Shown: positions 42,670 to 53,100, numbered from the stretch's first letter. The stretch is DNA of 64,000 nucleotides from Oscillospiraceae bacterium (GCA_017540565.1 JAFYAU010000032.1:1-64000), one strand, 5' to 3'. Numbers and translations: made by a program. Notes: a model not told the origin generated them from the letters alone.

Positions 42670-44013
42670 GTGTTTACTAAAGTACTGATCGCAAACCGGG
42701 GGGAGATCGCCGTGCGCGTGATCCGGGCCTGCCGCAACATGGGAGTCCCGTGCGTTGCCGTATACTCCAAGGAGGATGCGGACGCCCTGCATGTGAAGCT
42801 GGCGGATCAACGCATCTGCATCGGTGAGGGCAGCTCCAGGGAGAGCTATCTGAACATTGACCGCATCGTGCAGGCCGCTATGAATATGGGCGCCGACGCG
42901 ATCCATCCCGGATACGGCTTTCTTTCCGAGAACAGCGAGTTCGTGCGCCGGTGCGAGGAGAACGGCCTCACGTTCATCGGCCCTCCCGCCGACGTCATCG
43001 ACCGCATGGGGAACAAGTCCGCCGCAAGAAAGACGATGATGGAGGCGGGCGTGCCCGTCGTGCCCGGAACGAAGGAACCCGTATACGACTCCTCCGAGGG
43101 CAGGAAGCAGGCGGACGCCATCGGCTATCCCGTCATGATCAAAGCATCCTCCGGAGGCGGCGGAAAAGGCATGCGCGTGGCCGTCGACGGCGAGGATTTC
43201 GAGCACCAGTTCAATCTGGCGCAGAGGGAATCCGCCAACGCGTTCGGCGACGACACCATGTACATCGAGAAATACATCGAGGAACCGCGCCACGTCGAGA
43301 TCCAGATCATGGCTGACTCCTTCGGAAACGTCGTTTCGCTCGGAGACAGGGACTGCTCCGTACAGCGCAACCATCAGAAACTGATCGAGGAGTCTCCGTC
43401 TCCCGCCGTGAACGCGGAAACCCGACGGAAGATGGAAGAATACGCCGTTCTCGCGGCGAAGACCGCCGGCTACGTCGGCGCCGGCACCATCGAGTTCATC
43501 GTCAGCCCGGACGGGGAATTCTATTTCATGGAGATGAACACGAGGATCCAGGTGGAGCACGGCGTGACGGAGATGGTCACGGGAAAGGACCTGATCATCG
43601 AGCAGATCCGCGTCGCGGCGGGAGAGCCTCTGAGCTTCCGCCAGGAGGATATCCGGCCGGAAGGGCATGCCATCGAGTGCCGGATCAACGCGGAGATCCC
43701 GGAAAAGAACTTCATGCCGTGCCCGGGGAAGGTGACCGCCCTGCATCTGCCCGCCGGAAACGGCGTGCGCGTGGACACGGCCCTGTATACCGGATACCGG
43801 ATCCCGTCGGAATACGACTCGATGATCGCGAAGGTGATCGTACACGCCCCGGACCGCGAGGCCGCCATCCGCAAGATGATTACGGCGCTCGACGAGATGG
43901 TCGTGCTCGGCGTGGAGACGAACCTGGATTTCCAGTATCAGATCATGAGGAACCCCGTCTTCCGCGCCGGAGAGGCGAATACGGGCTTTATCGAGTCCAT
44001 CATGAAAGTGTGA
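42670..44013 (+). CDS. accC: Biotin carboxylase
   Basis: 447 residues, the usual length. Motifs in order: IANRGEIAVRVIRA, HPGYGFLSEN, the ATP-grasp glycine loop KASSGGGGKGMR, HVEIQIM, QRNHQKLIEESPSP and MNTRIQVEHGVTE. It carboxylates biotin on BCCP with ATP and bicarbonate. GTG start at 42670 with GGGAGG ahead. It may be shared with fatty-acid synthesis, but its place inside the pxp operon suggests a dedicated copy. Confidence 0.95.
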   Translation: MFTKVLIANRGEIAVRVIRACRNMGVPCVAVYSKEDADALHVKLADQRICIGEGSSRESYLNIDRIVQAAMNMGADAIHPGYGFLSENSEFVRRCEENGLTFIGPPADVIDRMGNKSAARKTMMEAGVPVVPGTKEPVYDSSEGRKQADAIGYPVMIKASSGGGGKGMRVAVDGEDFEHQFNLAQRESANAFGDDTMYIEKYIEEPRHVEIQIMADSFGNVVSLGDRDCSVQRNHQKLIEESPSPAVNAETRRKMEEYAVLAAKTAGYVGAGTIEFIVSPDGEFYFMEMNTRIQVEHGVTEMVTGKDLIIEQIRVAAGEPLSFRQEDIRPEGHAIECRINAEIPEKNFMPCPGKVTALHLPAGNGVRVDTALYTGYRIPSEYDSMIAKVIVHAPDREAAIRKMITALDEMVVLGVETNLDFQYQIMRNPVFRAGEANTGFIESIMKV

Positions 44014-44025
44014 GGAGGACGCATT

Positions 44026-44793
44026 ATGTACTGTGTCGATCTTAACAGCGACCTCGGAGAGAGCTTCGGTGCCTATACCATCGGATGCGACGAACTGGTT
44101 CTTCCGCTGGTCACGTCCGCGAACGTCGCCTGCGGCTTCCACGCCTCCGACCCCGTCGTGATGAAAAAGACCGTCGAAATGGCGGCGGGAGCGGGGATTC
44201 AGGTCGGCGCCCATCCCGGGTATCCCGACCTCATGGGATTCGGACGCCGGAACATGGCCGTCACGCCGGACGAGGCGAAGGCGTACGTGCTCTACCAGCT
44301 CGGCGCGATGTCGGCTTTCTGCCGGTCCGCCGGCCTTCCCATGCAGCACGTAAAGCCGCATGGTGCGCTGTACAACATGGCTGGGAAGGACTACGCCCTG
44401 TCCAAAGGCATCTGCGAGGCGATACGGGAATTCGATCCCGGACTGATCGTCCTTGCCCTCTCCGGAGGGGAACTGCTCCGGTGCGCCCGCGACATGGGCC
44501 TGCGTGCCGCCAGCGAAGTCTTTGCCGACCGGGCCTACGAGGAGGACGGCAGCCTTGTGAACCGCCGGAAAGAAGGCGCCATGATCACGGACGAGGATCT
44601 GGCGATCGAACGCGTGATCCGCATGATAAAGGAACGGAAGGTAACTGCGGTGACAGGGAAGGACATCCCGATCCAGGCAGATTCCATCTGCGTCCACGGC
44701 GACGGACCGAAAGCTCTGGCATTCGTGCGCAGGATCAGGGAGGCCGTGAAGGCGGAGGGCATCGAACTGCGTCCGCTGAAGGATATCGTCTGA
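44026..44793 (+). CDS. pxpA: 5-oxoprolinase subunit PxpA (LamB/YcsF)
   Basis: 255 residues, with VDLNSDLGESFG at the start, the ACGFHASDP motif, GAHPGYPDLMGFGRR, HVKPHGALYN and the closing CVHGDGPKAL. PxpA is the third subunit of bacterial ATP-dependent 5-oxoprolinase. GTGAGGAGGACG precedes the ATG, 12 bp after accC. It ends the operon before a terminator. The split arrangement pxpB-pxpC-accB-accC-pxpA is a clean functional unit. Confidence 0.94.
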   Translation: MYCVDLNSDLGESFGAYTIGCDELVLPLVTSANVACGFHASDPVVMKKTVEMAAGAGIQVGAHPGYPDLMGFGRRNMAVTPDEAKAYVLYQLGAMSAFCRSAGLPMQHVKPHGALYNMAGKDYALSKGICEAIREFDPGLIVLALSGGELLRCARDMGLRAASEVFADRAYEEDGSLVNRRKEGAMITDEDLAIERVIRMIKERKVTAVTGKDIPIQADSICVHGDGPKALAFVRRIREAVKAEGIELRPLKDIV

Positions 44794-44810
44794 ACAGTAG
44801 ATACGTTTTG

Positions 44811-44838
44811 AGAAACGTCCCGGCAGCGGGACGTTTCT
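44811..44838 (+). terminator. Terminator after pxpA
   Basis: AGAAACGTCCC (44811-44821) pairs with GGGACGTTTCT (44828-44838), followed by TCTTT. Confidence 0.82.
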
Positions 44839-44859
44839 TCTTTGCGGGATATCCGCAGA

Positions 44860-44888
44860 TTGCAATTATCCCTGTTTTATGATACAGT
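44860..44888 (+). promoter_or_regulatory. Promoter of nadE-larB-larC
   Basis: TTGCAA (44860-44865), 17 bp and TACAGT (44883-44888), about 38 bp before the nadE ATG. Confidence 0.6.
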
Positions 44889-44925
44889 TTACCGTGAAAG
44901 ATTGTGTGAACGGAGGCGTTCAGAT

Positions 44926-46845
44926 ATGAAAGACGGATTCGTGAAGGTGTGCGCCGCAACGCCGGAGATCCGGCTGGCGGATACGGTATTCAACGCCGGT
45001 AAGATCTGCGAGCTTATGCGTTCGGCCGCGGAGGCCGGCGCGGCGGTGACCGTGTTTCCCGAACTGTGCGTGACGGGATACAGCTGCGGCGACCTGTTCT
45101 GGCAGACGACGCTCCTCCAGGGCGCGCGCGACGCCCTCGGAAAGATCGCGGCGGAATCTTCCGGCCTCGACGGCCTTTTCTTCGTCGGCCTCCCGGTCGC
45201 GATCAACGGAAAGCTCTACAATATGGCGGCCGCCGTGTCCCGGGGAAGCATCCTCGGGCTGGTCCCGAAACACTATCTGCCGAACTACAACGAGTTCTAC
45301 GAGATGCGCCACTTTACGCCCGGGGACGAACTCACCGTCAGCGGGATCCTCCTGTGCGGTCAGCAGGTGGCCGTGGGAACAGATATCCAGTTCTACTGCG
45401 AGGACATGCCGGCGCTGAAGGTCGGCGCCGAGATCTGCGAGGATCTCTGGGTGCCGATGCCTCCGAGCGTACGCCTGGCGCTCAAGGGCGCCACAGTGCT
45501 CGTGAACCTTTCCGCTTCAGACGAGGTGACAGGGAAGGCCTCCTACCGCAAAGACCTGATCCGCGGGCAGTCCGCGCGCCTCGTGTGCGGCTATATCTAC
45601 GCCTCCGCGGGAGAGGGCGAGTCCACGTCGGATGTCGTGTATTCCGGACACAGGCTCATAGCGGAGAACGGGGCGGTACTGGCATCCTCCGAACCGTTCA
45701 CTACCGGCCTTACCATGACGGAGATCGACGTGGACAAACTGGAGAGCGACCGGCGGCGCATGTCCACCTTCGGCGCCGGAAGCGGAATGAGGATCCCGTT
45801 CCGCCTGGAGAAGAAAGTGACGGAACTTACCCGGCGGATCGATCCTTCGCCGTTCGTCCCGGATGATCCGGAGGAGCGTGCGGTGCGGTGCGAGGAGATC
45901 CTCGCCATCCAGTCCCAGGGGCTGAAGCGCCGGATGCTCCACACCGGATGCCGCACGGCTGTCGTCGGGATCTCCGGCGGCCTGGACTCTACGCTGGCCC
46001 TTCTGGTGATCGCCCGTGCGTTCGACCTGATGGGAAAGGACAGAAAGGACATCATCGCCGTGACGATGCCCGGGTTCGGCACGACCGACCGGACGTATGA
46101 CAACGCGGTAAATCTCATCAGGAGCCTCGGAGCCGAATTCCGGGAGATCAGCATCAGAGACGCGGTGACCGGCCATCTGAAGGATATCGGTCACAGCCTG
46201 GACGACCATGACGTGACCTATGAGAACAGCCAGGCCAGGGAGCGCACGCAGATCCTGATGGACGTCGCCAACCAGACCGGCGGCCTTGTAGTCGGGACCG
46301 GAGACCTGTCGGAGCTCGCGCTCGGCTGGGCGACATACAACGGAGACCACATGTCCATGTACGGGGTGAACGGCTCCGTTCCCAAGACGCTGGTGCGGCA
46401 CCTTGTGCGCTATTATGCGGACACCTGCGGGGATGCCGCTCTTGCGGCGACGCTGAACGACGTGCTCGACACTCCCGTTTCTCCCGAACTGCTTCCTCCG
46501 GAAGGCGGCGTCATCTCCCAGAAGACGGAGGATCTCGTCGGCCCGTACGAACTGCACGAGTTCTTCCTGTATCACATGCTCCGGTTCGGATCCGGCCCCG
46601 CCAAGATTTTCCGGCTGGCCGGGATCGCCTTCGACGGCATCTATGACGACGCCGTCATCCTGAAGTGGCTAAGAGTCTTCTTCAGGCGCTTCTTTGCCCA
46701 GCAGTTCAAGCGCTCCTGCCTGCCGGACGGCCCCAAGGTGGGAACCGTGGCCGTATCACCGAGAGGAGATCTGCGCATGCCTTCCGACGCGTCCGCCCGG
46801 CTCTGGCTGGACGAGGTCGACGCCCTGACGGAGGAGCGCGCATGA
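44926..46845 (+). CDS. nadE: Glutamine-dependent NAD+ synthetase
   Basis: 639 residues in two parts. The N-terminal nitrilase-like glutaminase has its Glu in FPELCVTGY, Lys in PKHYLPNYNEF and the nucleophile Cys in GAEICEDLW. The C-terminal synthetase carries the ATP loop GISGGLDST near residue 345 and GTGDLSELALGWATYNGDH. It turns nicotinate adenine dinucleotide (NaAD) into NAD using glutamine ammonia and ATP. CGGAGGCG precedes the ATG at 44926. Its stop overlaps the larB ATG as ATGA. Confidence 0.96.
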   Translation: MKDGFVKVCAATPEIRLADTVFNAGKICELMRSAAEAGAAVTVFPELCVTGYSCGDLFWQTTLLQGARDALGKIAAESSGLDGLFFVGLPVAINGKLYNMAAAVSRGSILGLVPKHYLPNYNEFYEMRHFTPGDELTVSGILLCGQQVAVGTDIQFYCEDMPALKVGAEICEDLWVPMPPSVRLALKGATVLVNLSASDEVTGKASYRKDLIRGQSARLVCGYIYASAGEGESTSDVVYSGHRLIAENGAVLASSEPFTTGLTMTEIDVDKLESDRRRMSTFGAGSGMRIPFRLEKKVTELTRRIDPSPFVPDDPEERAVRCEEILAIQSQGLKRRMLHTGCRTAVVGISGGLDSTLALLVIARAFDLMGKDRKDIIAVTMPGFGTTDRTYDNAVNLIRSLGAEFREISIRDAVTGHLKDIGHSLDDHDVTYENSQARERTQILMDVANQTGGLVVGTGDLSELALGWATYNGDHMSMYGVNGSVPKTLVRHLVRYYADTCGDAALAATLNDVLDTPVSPELLPPEGGVISQKTEDLVGPYELHEFFLYHMLRFGSGPAKIFRLAGIAFDGIYDDAVILKWLRVFFRRFFAQQFKRSCLPDGPKVGTVAVSPRGDLRMPSDASARLWLDEVDALTEERA

Positions 46846-47597
46846 ATACGGAAGTGAAGGCTCTCCTTGAGAGCGTCAGGGACGGTTCCGTGTCCGTCGA
46901 CGATGCGCTGCTCCAGCTGAAGGAGAAGCCGTTCCACGACATGGGATACGCCAAGATCGACATGCACCGCGGGATCCGCCAGGGAGCCGCGGAGGTGATC
47001 TACGGCGCCGGAAAGACGCCCGGACAGATCCTCGGCATCGTAAATGCCATGAGGGAAAGAGGACAGGAAAAGATCCTCATCACGCGTATGGACGACGGGA
47101 AGGCGGACGCGCTGAAAGAGGTGGATGGATTCGTATACAGGCGCGACGCAAAGATAGGCTATGTGGGGACTCCTCCCGAGCCCGACGGGATCGGGACCAT
47201 CGTCGTCGCAACGGGCGGGACCAGCGACATCCCCGTGGCAGAGGAGGCCGCCCTGACGGCGGAATTCTACGGGAACAGCGTCCTGCGGCTGTATGACGTG
47301 GGCGTATCCGGCGTTCACCGCCTGCTTTCCCGGCTTGACGATATCATGAGCGCGTCCGTCATCATCGCCATCGCAGGCATGGAGGGCGCTCTGGCGAGCG
47401 TGATCGGTGGCCTGGCGGACTGCCCGGTCATTGCGGTGCCGACCAGCGTGGGATACGGGGCGTCTTTTCACGGACTTTCGGCGCTTCTGTCCATGCTGAA
47501 CTCCTGCGCCAGCGGCGTATCCGTCGTGAATATCGACAACGGGTTCGGCGCGGGATACACGGCGAACATGATCAATCACATGGAGGTCAGAAGATGA
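46842..47597 (+). CDS. larB: Nickel-pincer cofactor biosynthesis protein LarB
   Basis: 251 residues. The N-terminal part has VDDALLQLKEKPFHDMGYAK and DMHRGIRQGAAEVIYGAGKT. The C-terminal part is AIR-carboxylase (PurE)-like, with VVATGGTSDIPVAEEAA and VPTSVGYGASFHGLSALL. LarB carboxylates the pyridinium ring of NaAD and cleaves it to start the nickel-pincer nucleotide of lactate racemase and related enzymes. Its start overlaps nadE, and its stop overlaps larC (ATGA both times), so the three are tightly coupled. Confidence 0.93.
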   Translation: MNTEVKALLESVRDGSVSVDDALLQLKEKPFHDMGYAKIDMHRGIRQGAAEVIYGAGKTPGQILGIVNAMRERGQEKILITRMDDGKADALKEVDGFVYRRDAKIGYVGTPPEPDGIGTIVVATGGTSDIPVAEEAALTAEFYGNSVLRLYDVGVSGVHRLLSRLDDIMSASVIIAIAGMEGALASVIGGLADCPVIAVPTSVGYGASFHGLSALLSMLNSCASGVSVVNIDNGFGAGYTANMINHMEVRR

Positions 47598-48874
47598 GAA
47601 CGCTCTTTCTTGACTGCGGCATGGGCGCGGCCGGAGACATGATGTCCGCCGCCCTGTTCGAACTGTGCGAAGACCGTGACGCTGTCCTGGATCTACTCAA
47701 CGGGATGGACATCCCCGGCGTGACGCTGCAGCCTGAACCTTCCGTGAAATGCGGTATCACCGGCACCCATATGAAGGTCCTTGTGGACGGTGAAGAAGAG
47801 GATGAGGAGATGCACGGGCATCACCATGGTCATGAGCATGACCATGAGCACCACCATCATCACGATCGCGTCCATGAACATGAACACCAACATCATGACC
47901 ACGGCCATGAACATGAGCATCATCACGGGGATCATACCCACGGCGTCATGCATGAGATCCGGCACCGGGTGGAACACATGAACGTACCGGAAAAGGTGAA
48001 GAAGGACATCCTTGGCGTGTATGCGATCCTCGCGGATGCGGAGAGCGCCGTACACGGGGTCCCTGTCGATGAGATCCACTTCCACGAGGTGGGGACGATG
48101 GATGCCCTGGCGGATATCGCGATGACCTGCCTGCTGATGGAACATGTTCATCCGGACCGGGTCGTTGCGAGCCCTGTCAGGGTGGGCAGCGGCACCGTGC
48201 GATGCACGCACGGGATCCTTCCAGTACCTGCTCCGGCCACGGCCAGAATACTCGAGGGGATCCCGGTATATGCCGGCGATATCGCTTCCGAGATGTGCAC
48301 GCCTACGGGCGCAGCGCTCCTGAAGTATTTTGCCGGGACCTTTTCGGCCATGCCGGCCATGACCATGGACCGTATCGGCTACGGTATGGGGAAAAAGGAC
48401 TTCGAGACGGCCAACTGCATCCGGGCGATCCTCGGCGAGACCGAGGCGGGCGGCGACAGGGTCGTGGAGATGTCCTGCAACGTCGATGACATGACGGCCG
48501 AGGAGATCGGATACGCCGTGACGAAACTGATGGAAATGGGAGCGCTCGACGTGTATACCGTTCCCGTCGGTATGAAAAAGAACCGGCCGGGGACCATGAT
48601 CTGCGTCCTTTCGGCTCCGGAGAACAGAGATGCGCTGACCGAGGCCGTATTCCGATTCACGACGACGATCGGACTGCGGTATGCGGAAATGGACCGTAGA
48701 GTGCTCGACAGGGAAGCGGTCACGGAGGACACGCCCTGCGGTCCCGTCCGTTACAAGATATCCAGAGGATACGGCGTCGTCAGGAAAAAGCCGGAATACG
48801 ACGATCTGGCTGCGATCGCCGAAAAAAGCGGTACCGGAATACGGGAAGTTCGGGAGAGCCTCGGCAATGCCTGA
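47594..48874 (+). CDS. larC: Nickel insertion protein LarC
   Basis: 426 residues in one uninterrupted frame. It begins FLDCGMGAAGDMMSAALFEL. Residues about 73-115 are an extreme His/Asp/Glu stretch that probably stores nickel. HFHEVGTMDALADI, AGDIASEMCTPTGAALL and SCNVDDMTAEEIGY are LarC landmarks. LarC inserts Ni into the pincer nucleotide in a CTP-dependent step. In Lactiplantibacillus the gene is split and joined by a programmed frameshift; here no frameshift is needed. larA and larE are not in this window. Confidence 0.94.
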   Translation: MRTLFLDCGMGAAGDMMSAALFELCEDRDAVLDLLNGMDIPGVTLQPEPSVKCGITGTHMKVLVDGEEEDEEMHGHHHGHEHDHEHHHHHDRVHEHEHQHHDHGHEHEHHHGDHTHGVMHEIRHRVEHMNVPEKVKKDILGVYAILADAESAVHGVPVDEIHFHEVGTMDALADIAMTCLLMEHVHPDRVVASPVRVGSGTVRCTHGILPVPAPATARILEGIPVYAGDIASEMCTPTGAALLKYFAGTFSAMPAMTMDRIGYGMGKKDFETANCIRAILGETEAGGDRVVEMSCNVDDMTAEEIGYAVTKLMEMGALDVYTVPVGMKKNRPGTMICVLSAPENRDALTEAVFRFTTTIGLRYAEMDRRVLDREAVTEDTPCGPVRYKISRGYGVVRKKPEYDDLAAIAEKSGTGIREVRESLGNA

Positions 48875-48940
48875 TACCCCGTTCCTCAGCAATGACCTCA
48901 CTGCAAGGTGATTACTGAAAAAAATGAAGGAGGAATCCCC

Positions 48941-50080
48941 ATGGCATATCTCGGCGAAAACATCAAGAACCTCGGCTTCGGCCTGATGAGGCTTCCGAGG
49001 AAGGGAGAAGAGTTCGATATCGAGCAGATCAAGCAGATGGTCGACCTGTTTATGGAGGCCGGCTGCACGTATTTCGATACGGCATGGGCCTACAAGGGGT
49101 CCGAGGACGCCATCCGGCAGGCGCTCGTGGAGCGTTATCCCAGAGACAGTTTCCAGCTTGCCACGAAGATGGCGGCCTGGGTGGGCTGCAAGACCAGGGA
49201 GGACGCCATCCGGCAGTTCGACGAATCCCTGAAGAACACCGGAGCCGGATACTTCGATTTCTATCTTCTTCACAATCTCGGAGAACACCGGACACAGGTC
49301 TTCGACAAGTTCGAACTCTGGGACTGGGCGGCCGAGCAGAAGGCAAAAGGACTGATCCGGCATTTCGGATTCTCGTTCCATTCCACGCCCGAAGTCCTCG
49401 ACGAGATCCTCACAGCGCATCCCGAGGTGGAATTCGTCCAGCTGCAGATCAACTATGCCGACTGGGAAAACCCCGCCATTCAGTCGCGTGCGGTATATGA
49501 GACGGCGCGGAAGCACGGGAAGTCCGTCGTTATCATGGAGCCCGTGAAGGGCGGCCTCCTCGCCGCGCCTCCGGAACCGGTGCTGAAGGTACTGAAAGAG
49601 GCGGAGCCTGAGATGTCCGCCGCGTCGTGGGCCGTCCGCTTTGCCGCCGGCCTCGACGGGCTGATCACGGTGCTGTCGGGCATGAGCGATCTGGACCAGA
49701 TGAAGGACAATCTCTCCTACATGCGCGATTTCACAGGACTTACGGACAGGGAGAAGGATGTTCTGGAGAGGGCCAGAGAGGAACTGGCGAAGATCCCCAC
49801 CGTGCCGTGCACGAAGTGCGACTACTGCGCCAAGGTATGTCCGCAGAACATCGGCGTGTCGGCGACGTTCACCGCCGCCAACATGCTGACGCTGTACGGC
49901 AACCTCAAGGCAGCACAGGGCCAGGAGGCCTGGCTGGTGGGAGGACACGGAAAGGCGAATGCGCTGGAGTGCATCAAATGCGGCGCCTGCGAATCGGTAT
50001 GCCCCCAGCATATCAGCATCCGTGATGAACTGGAGAAGGCTGCGAAAGCCCTCGAGCTTGTTCCGGCAAAGAAGGACTGA
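48941..50080 (+). CDS. Aldo/keto reductase with C-terminal 2[4Fe-4S] domain
   Basis: 379 residues. The aldo/keto reductase barrel fills residues 1-280, with FDTAWAYKGSEDAIR holding the catalytic Tyr and LATKMAAW the Lys. The C-terminal part has two ferredoxin-type clusters: CTKCDYCAKVCP and CIKCGACESVCP. Such iron-sulfur aldo/keto reductases are common in anaerobes; the substrate is unknown. AAGGAGGAA lies 8 bp before the ATG at 48941. It follows larC by 66 bp and could be in the same transcript, though no functional link is evident. Confidence 0.88.
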   Translation: MAYLGENIKNLGFGLMRLPRKGEEFDIEQIKQMVDLFMEAGCTYFDTAWAYKGSEDAIRQALVERYPRDSFQLATKMAAWVGCKTREDAIRQFDESLKNTGAGYFDFYLLHNLGEHRTQVFDKFELWDWAAEQKAKGLIRHFGFSFHSTPEVLDEILTAHPEVEFVQLQINYADWENPAIQSRAVYETARKHGKSVVIMEPVKGGLLAAPPEPVLKVLKEAEPEMSAASWAVRFAAGLDGLITVLSGMSDLDQMKDNLSYMRDFTGLTDREKDVLERAREELAKIPTVPCTKCDYCAKVCPQNIGVSATFTAANMLTLYGNLKAAQGQEAWLVGGHGKANALECIKCGACESVCPQHISIRDELEKAAKALELVPAKKD

Positions 50081-50104
50081 GCTCATCCATACCGGATATG
50101 AAGG

Positions 50105-50138
50105 AAGCCGGGAACGCGTCTGCGTTCCCGGCTTTTTT
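50105..50138 (+). terminator. Terminator after the aldo/keto reductase
   Basis: AAGCCGGGAACGC (50105-50117) pairs perfectly with GCGTTCCCGGCTT (50122-50134), followed by TTTT. Its A-rich side may also serve the convergent gene. Confidence 0.92.
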
Positions 50139-50176
50139 CCTGCAGTGAAGCTGTATGCCTTGTCCCGAAACCTGAC

Positions 50177-53100
50177 TCAGTGATTGTATTCGGAGAGCCT
50201 TGTCAGGCCGAGATAGCCGACGAGCGCGCTGCAGTACAGCTGGGCGATCCTGTCCTTATTGCCGAGTATGAGGTTTGCGTCGGATACCGTATCATGATAG
50301 CCGCACTCTACGATGACGGACGGCATCTCCGGCAGTCTGCACTCCTTCAGATAGCTCGCCGTCCTCAGCCCGCGGTTGACGAACAGGGCGGAGAGCTCGT
50401 TCAGGAATGCGGTTGCGAGAGCCTCGCGTTCGTCGCTGTTCTCCTTGTTGGCGTCGTAGTAGACCTCGATCCCGCGGCAGGTGTTCGGCGTAACGTACGC
50501 GTTGGAGTGCATGGCAATGTACACGTCCGCTCCCCACTGGTTGGCTTCTTCCGCCCGGCCGTCCAGGACCATATCGAAATCGGCGATCCTCACATCGCAG
50601 TCGTAATCGGCGAGAAGGTCGGCCAGCCGTACGGCGATATCGTTCCACACATCGCCTTCGTTGGTGTTTCCGGTAATGAAAGTATTCGCATCCTGATTGG
50701 AGGGGGAGAGGTAGATCTTCTTTGAATAGACGGTAAAGGCCTTGCTGCTGTAAAAGGAACTGGTATATTTTCCGTCGTTATCCATGCACCGGACGGTATA
50801 CATGTATGTGGCCCCCAGGACCGCGGTCGAATCCAGGAAGGAATCGGACGCCGTATCTCCGATCCTTGTCCAGCTTCCGTTTATGTCTTTTCGGAATACG
50901 CGGTACTTTTCAGCCCCGTTCACCCTGTCCCAGGTTATCCGCACGGTACCGTTGGCGACACCAAGGCTTTTGATGACAGGCGCCGCGACATAGGTGATGC
51001 TTACTCCCGTCCTGTCATAATCGCTGTTATAAAAGCCGGAAGAATCCACACAGCGTACAGTATAGGTATATGCCTTGCCGCTTTCTGCCGACGTATCAGT
51101 GAAGAAGGTTTTCGCCGTGTCCCCGATCCTTGTCCAGCTGCCGCTTGCGTTCCTGCGGAATACACGGTATGTTTCAGCGCCCGCAGAGCTGTCCCATGAG
51201 ATTTTGACTCCGCCGACCATGTTAGATATGCCGTTCAAAACAGGGACCTCCGCGAGGGAGAGCTTTATGCCGGCCGGATAATAGTCGCTGATCAGAGAAC
51301 CCGAGGAATCCAGACAGCGGACGGTGTACGTGTATCCGGTCTCTTCCTCCGCCGTTCTGTCCGTATAGGAGGCGGCCGTCGTCTCTCCGATCCTGGACCA
51401 GCTGCCGCCGTCCGTCTTCCGGTAGACCCGGTAGGAGGCGGCCCCCGGGACCGGATCCCAGAGGAAGCGTATGCCGCCGTTGGCGGCGCTGATGCTTTTG
51501 AGCACCGGCGCAGCCACAAAGGTGACCGTCCAGCCGCCGGCGTCATACGAGCTGTAATTCCCGGAGGAATCGACGGCACGGACTGTATAACGATACGTCT
51601 TTCCGCTTTCCACGGACGTGTCCGTGTAGGTCACGGCGGCGGTTTCGCCTGTGAACGACCAGCTCCCGGCGTCATTCTTCCGGTATACCCGGTACTTTGC
51701 GGCGCCCGGTATCTTTCCCCAGGAGAGCCTTGTACCGCTGACAGCACTGCGGATATCAGCAATCGAAGGCGCCGCAACATACATGATCTCTTTTCCCGCC
51801 GGATCGTAATCGCTGACCAGTCTGCCGGCGGAATCCAGACAGCGGACCGTATAAATGCAGACGGTGCCGCTTTCCGCTGCCGTGTCCAGGAAAGTGTTTT
51901 CGGCAGTCTCTCCGATCCTGGCCCAGGTACCTCCGGGCGATCTCCTGTATATCCGGCAGGAGACGGCAGAGGAACTCCGGGTCCATGTGATCCTCACACC
52001 TCCGTTGGCTGCGCTCACTTTCGTGATCACCGGTGCGGCAACATAGGTGATCGTCCTGCCTTCGGCATCATATGAACTGAACGTGCCGGACGAATCGATT
52101 GCCCGGACCGTGTAACGGTATGTCATGCCGTCTTCCGCGGCAGTGTCCGTAAAGGAAGCAGCCTCGGTATCCCCGAGAGCGGACCAGCTTCCGCCGGCAC
52201 TCTTCCTGTACACGCGGTATTTAACGGCCCCTGCTATACGGCCCCAGGAAATCCTGGTCCCGGCGACAGTGTTCGTTATGCTGCCGATAACAGGAGCCGC
52301 AAGGTATCGGATCGTTCTGCCGGCAGGGTCGTAAACGCTGGAAAGATTACCCCAGGAGTCGAGGCAACGAACCGTATAGGAGTACTCCGTTCCGCTCGCC
52401 GCCGTGCTGTCCGCATAGACGGCCGAGGATGTCACTCCGATCCTCGCCCATCCGCCGCCGGAGGTTTTTCTGTAAACGCGGTATGATTCCGCACCGGGCA
52501 CTTCTTCCCATGATATCCTGACACCGCCGTAGACGTTGCTGATGCCGGACAGGGAAGGGACGGCGGTCAGCATGAATGATTTTCCCGCGGGATCATAGGA
52601 ACTGATATAGTTTCCGGAAGTGTCGGCACACCGCACCGTATAGACGTATGCGGTGCCTTCCGCAGCTGTTTTGTCGGTAAAGGAAACGGAACTCGTCTCG
52701 CCGATCCTGGTCCAGGAACCGCCGCCGGTCTTTCTGAATACCCGGAACATTGCTGCCCCGTTCACTTTGCCCCATGCGATGTATACCCCGGCATAGTCTG
52801 CGGTGATGCTGGTGATATGGGGAGCTGCCACATACGTAATGCTTTTTCCATCCGGGGAGTAAGCACTGATCAGCACTCCTGCCGAGTCAAGACAGCGGAC
52901 GGTATAACTGTAGGTAGTTCCGCTTTCAACGGCAGTATCCGTATATGAACACGACGATGTATGTCCGATCCTGGACCAGCTGCCATTTCCCGATTTCCGG
53001 TAGACGCGGTATTCCGCCGCGCCGTCTATCCGGCCCCAGGATATCCTCACGCCGTCGACCGTGCCGGTCACGGCGCTGATCTCCGGAGTCGCAGTCATCG

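Noticed and set aside
42418-44865. 815-codon minus-strand frame opposite accC and pxpA
   Set aside because: Shadow of highly conserved plus-strand genes.
47820-47945. Histidine-codon tract read as a DNA repeat array or CRISPR-like element
   Set aside because: It is irregular CAT/CAC/GAG codon repetition encoding the LarC metal-storage insertion, with no spacer/repeat structure.
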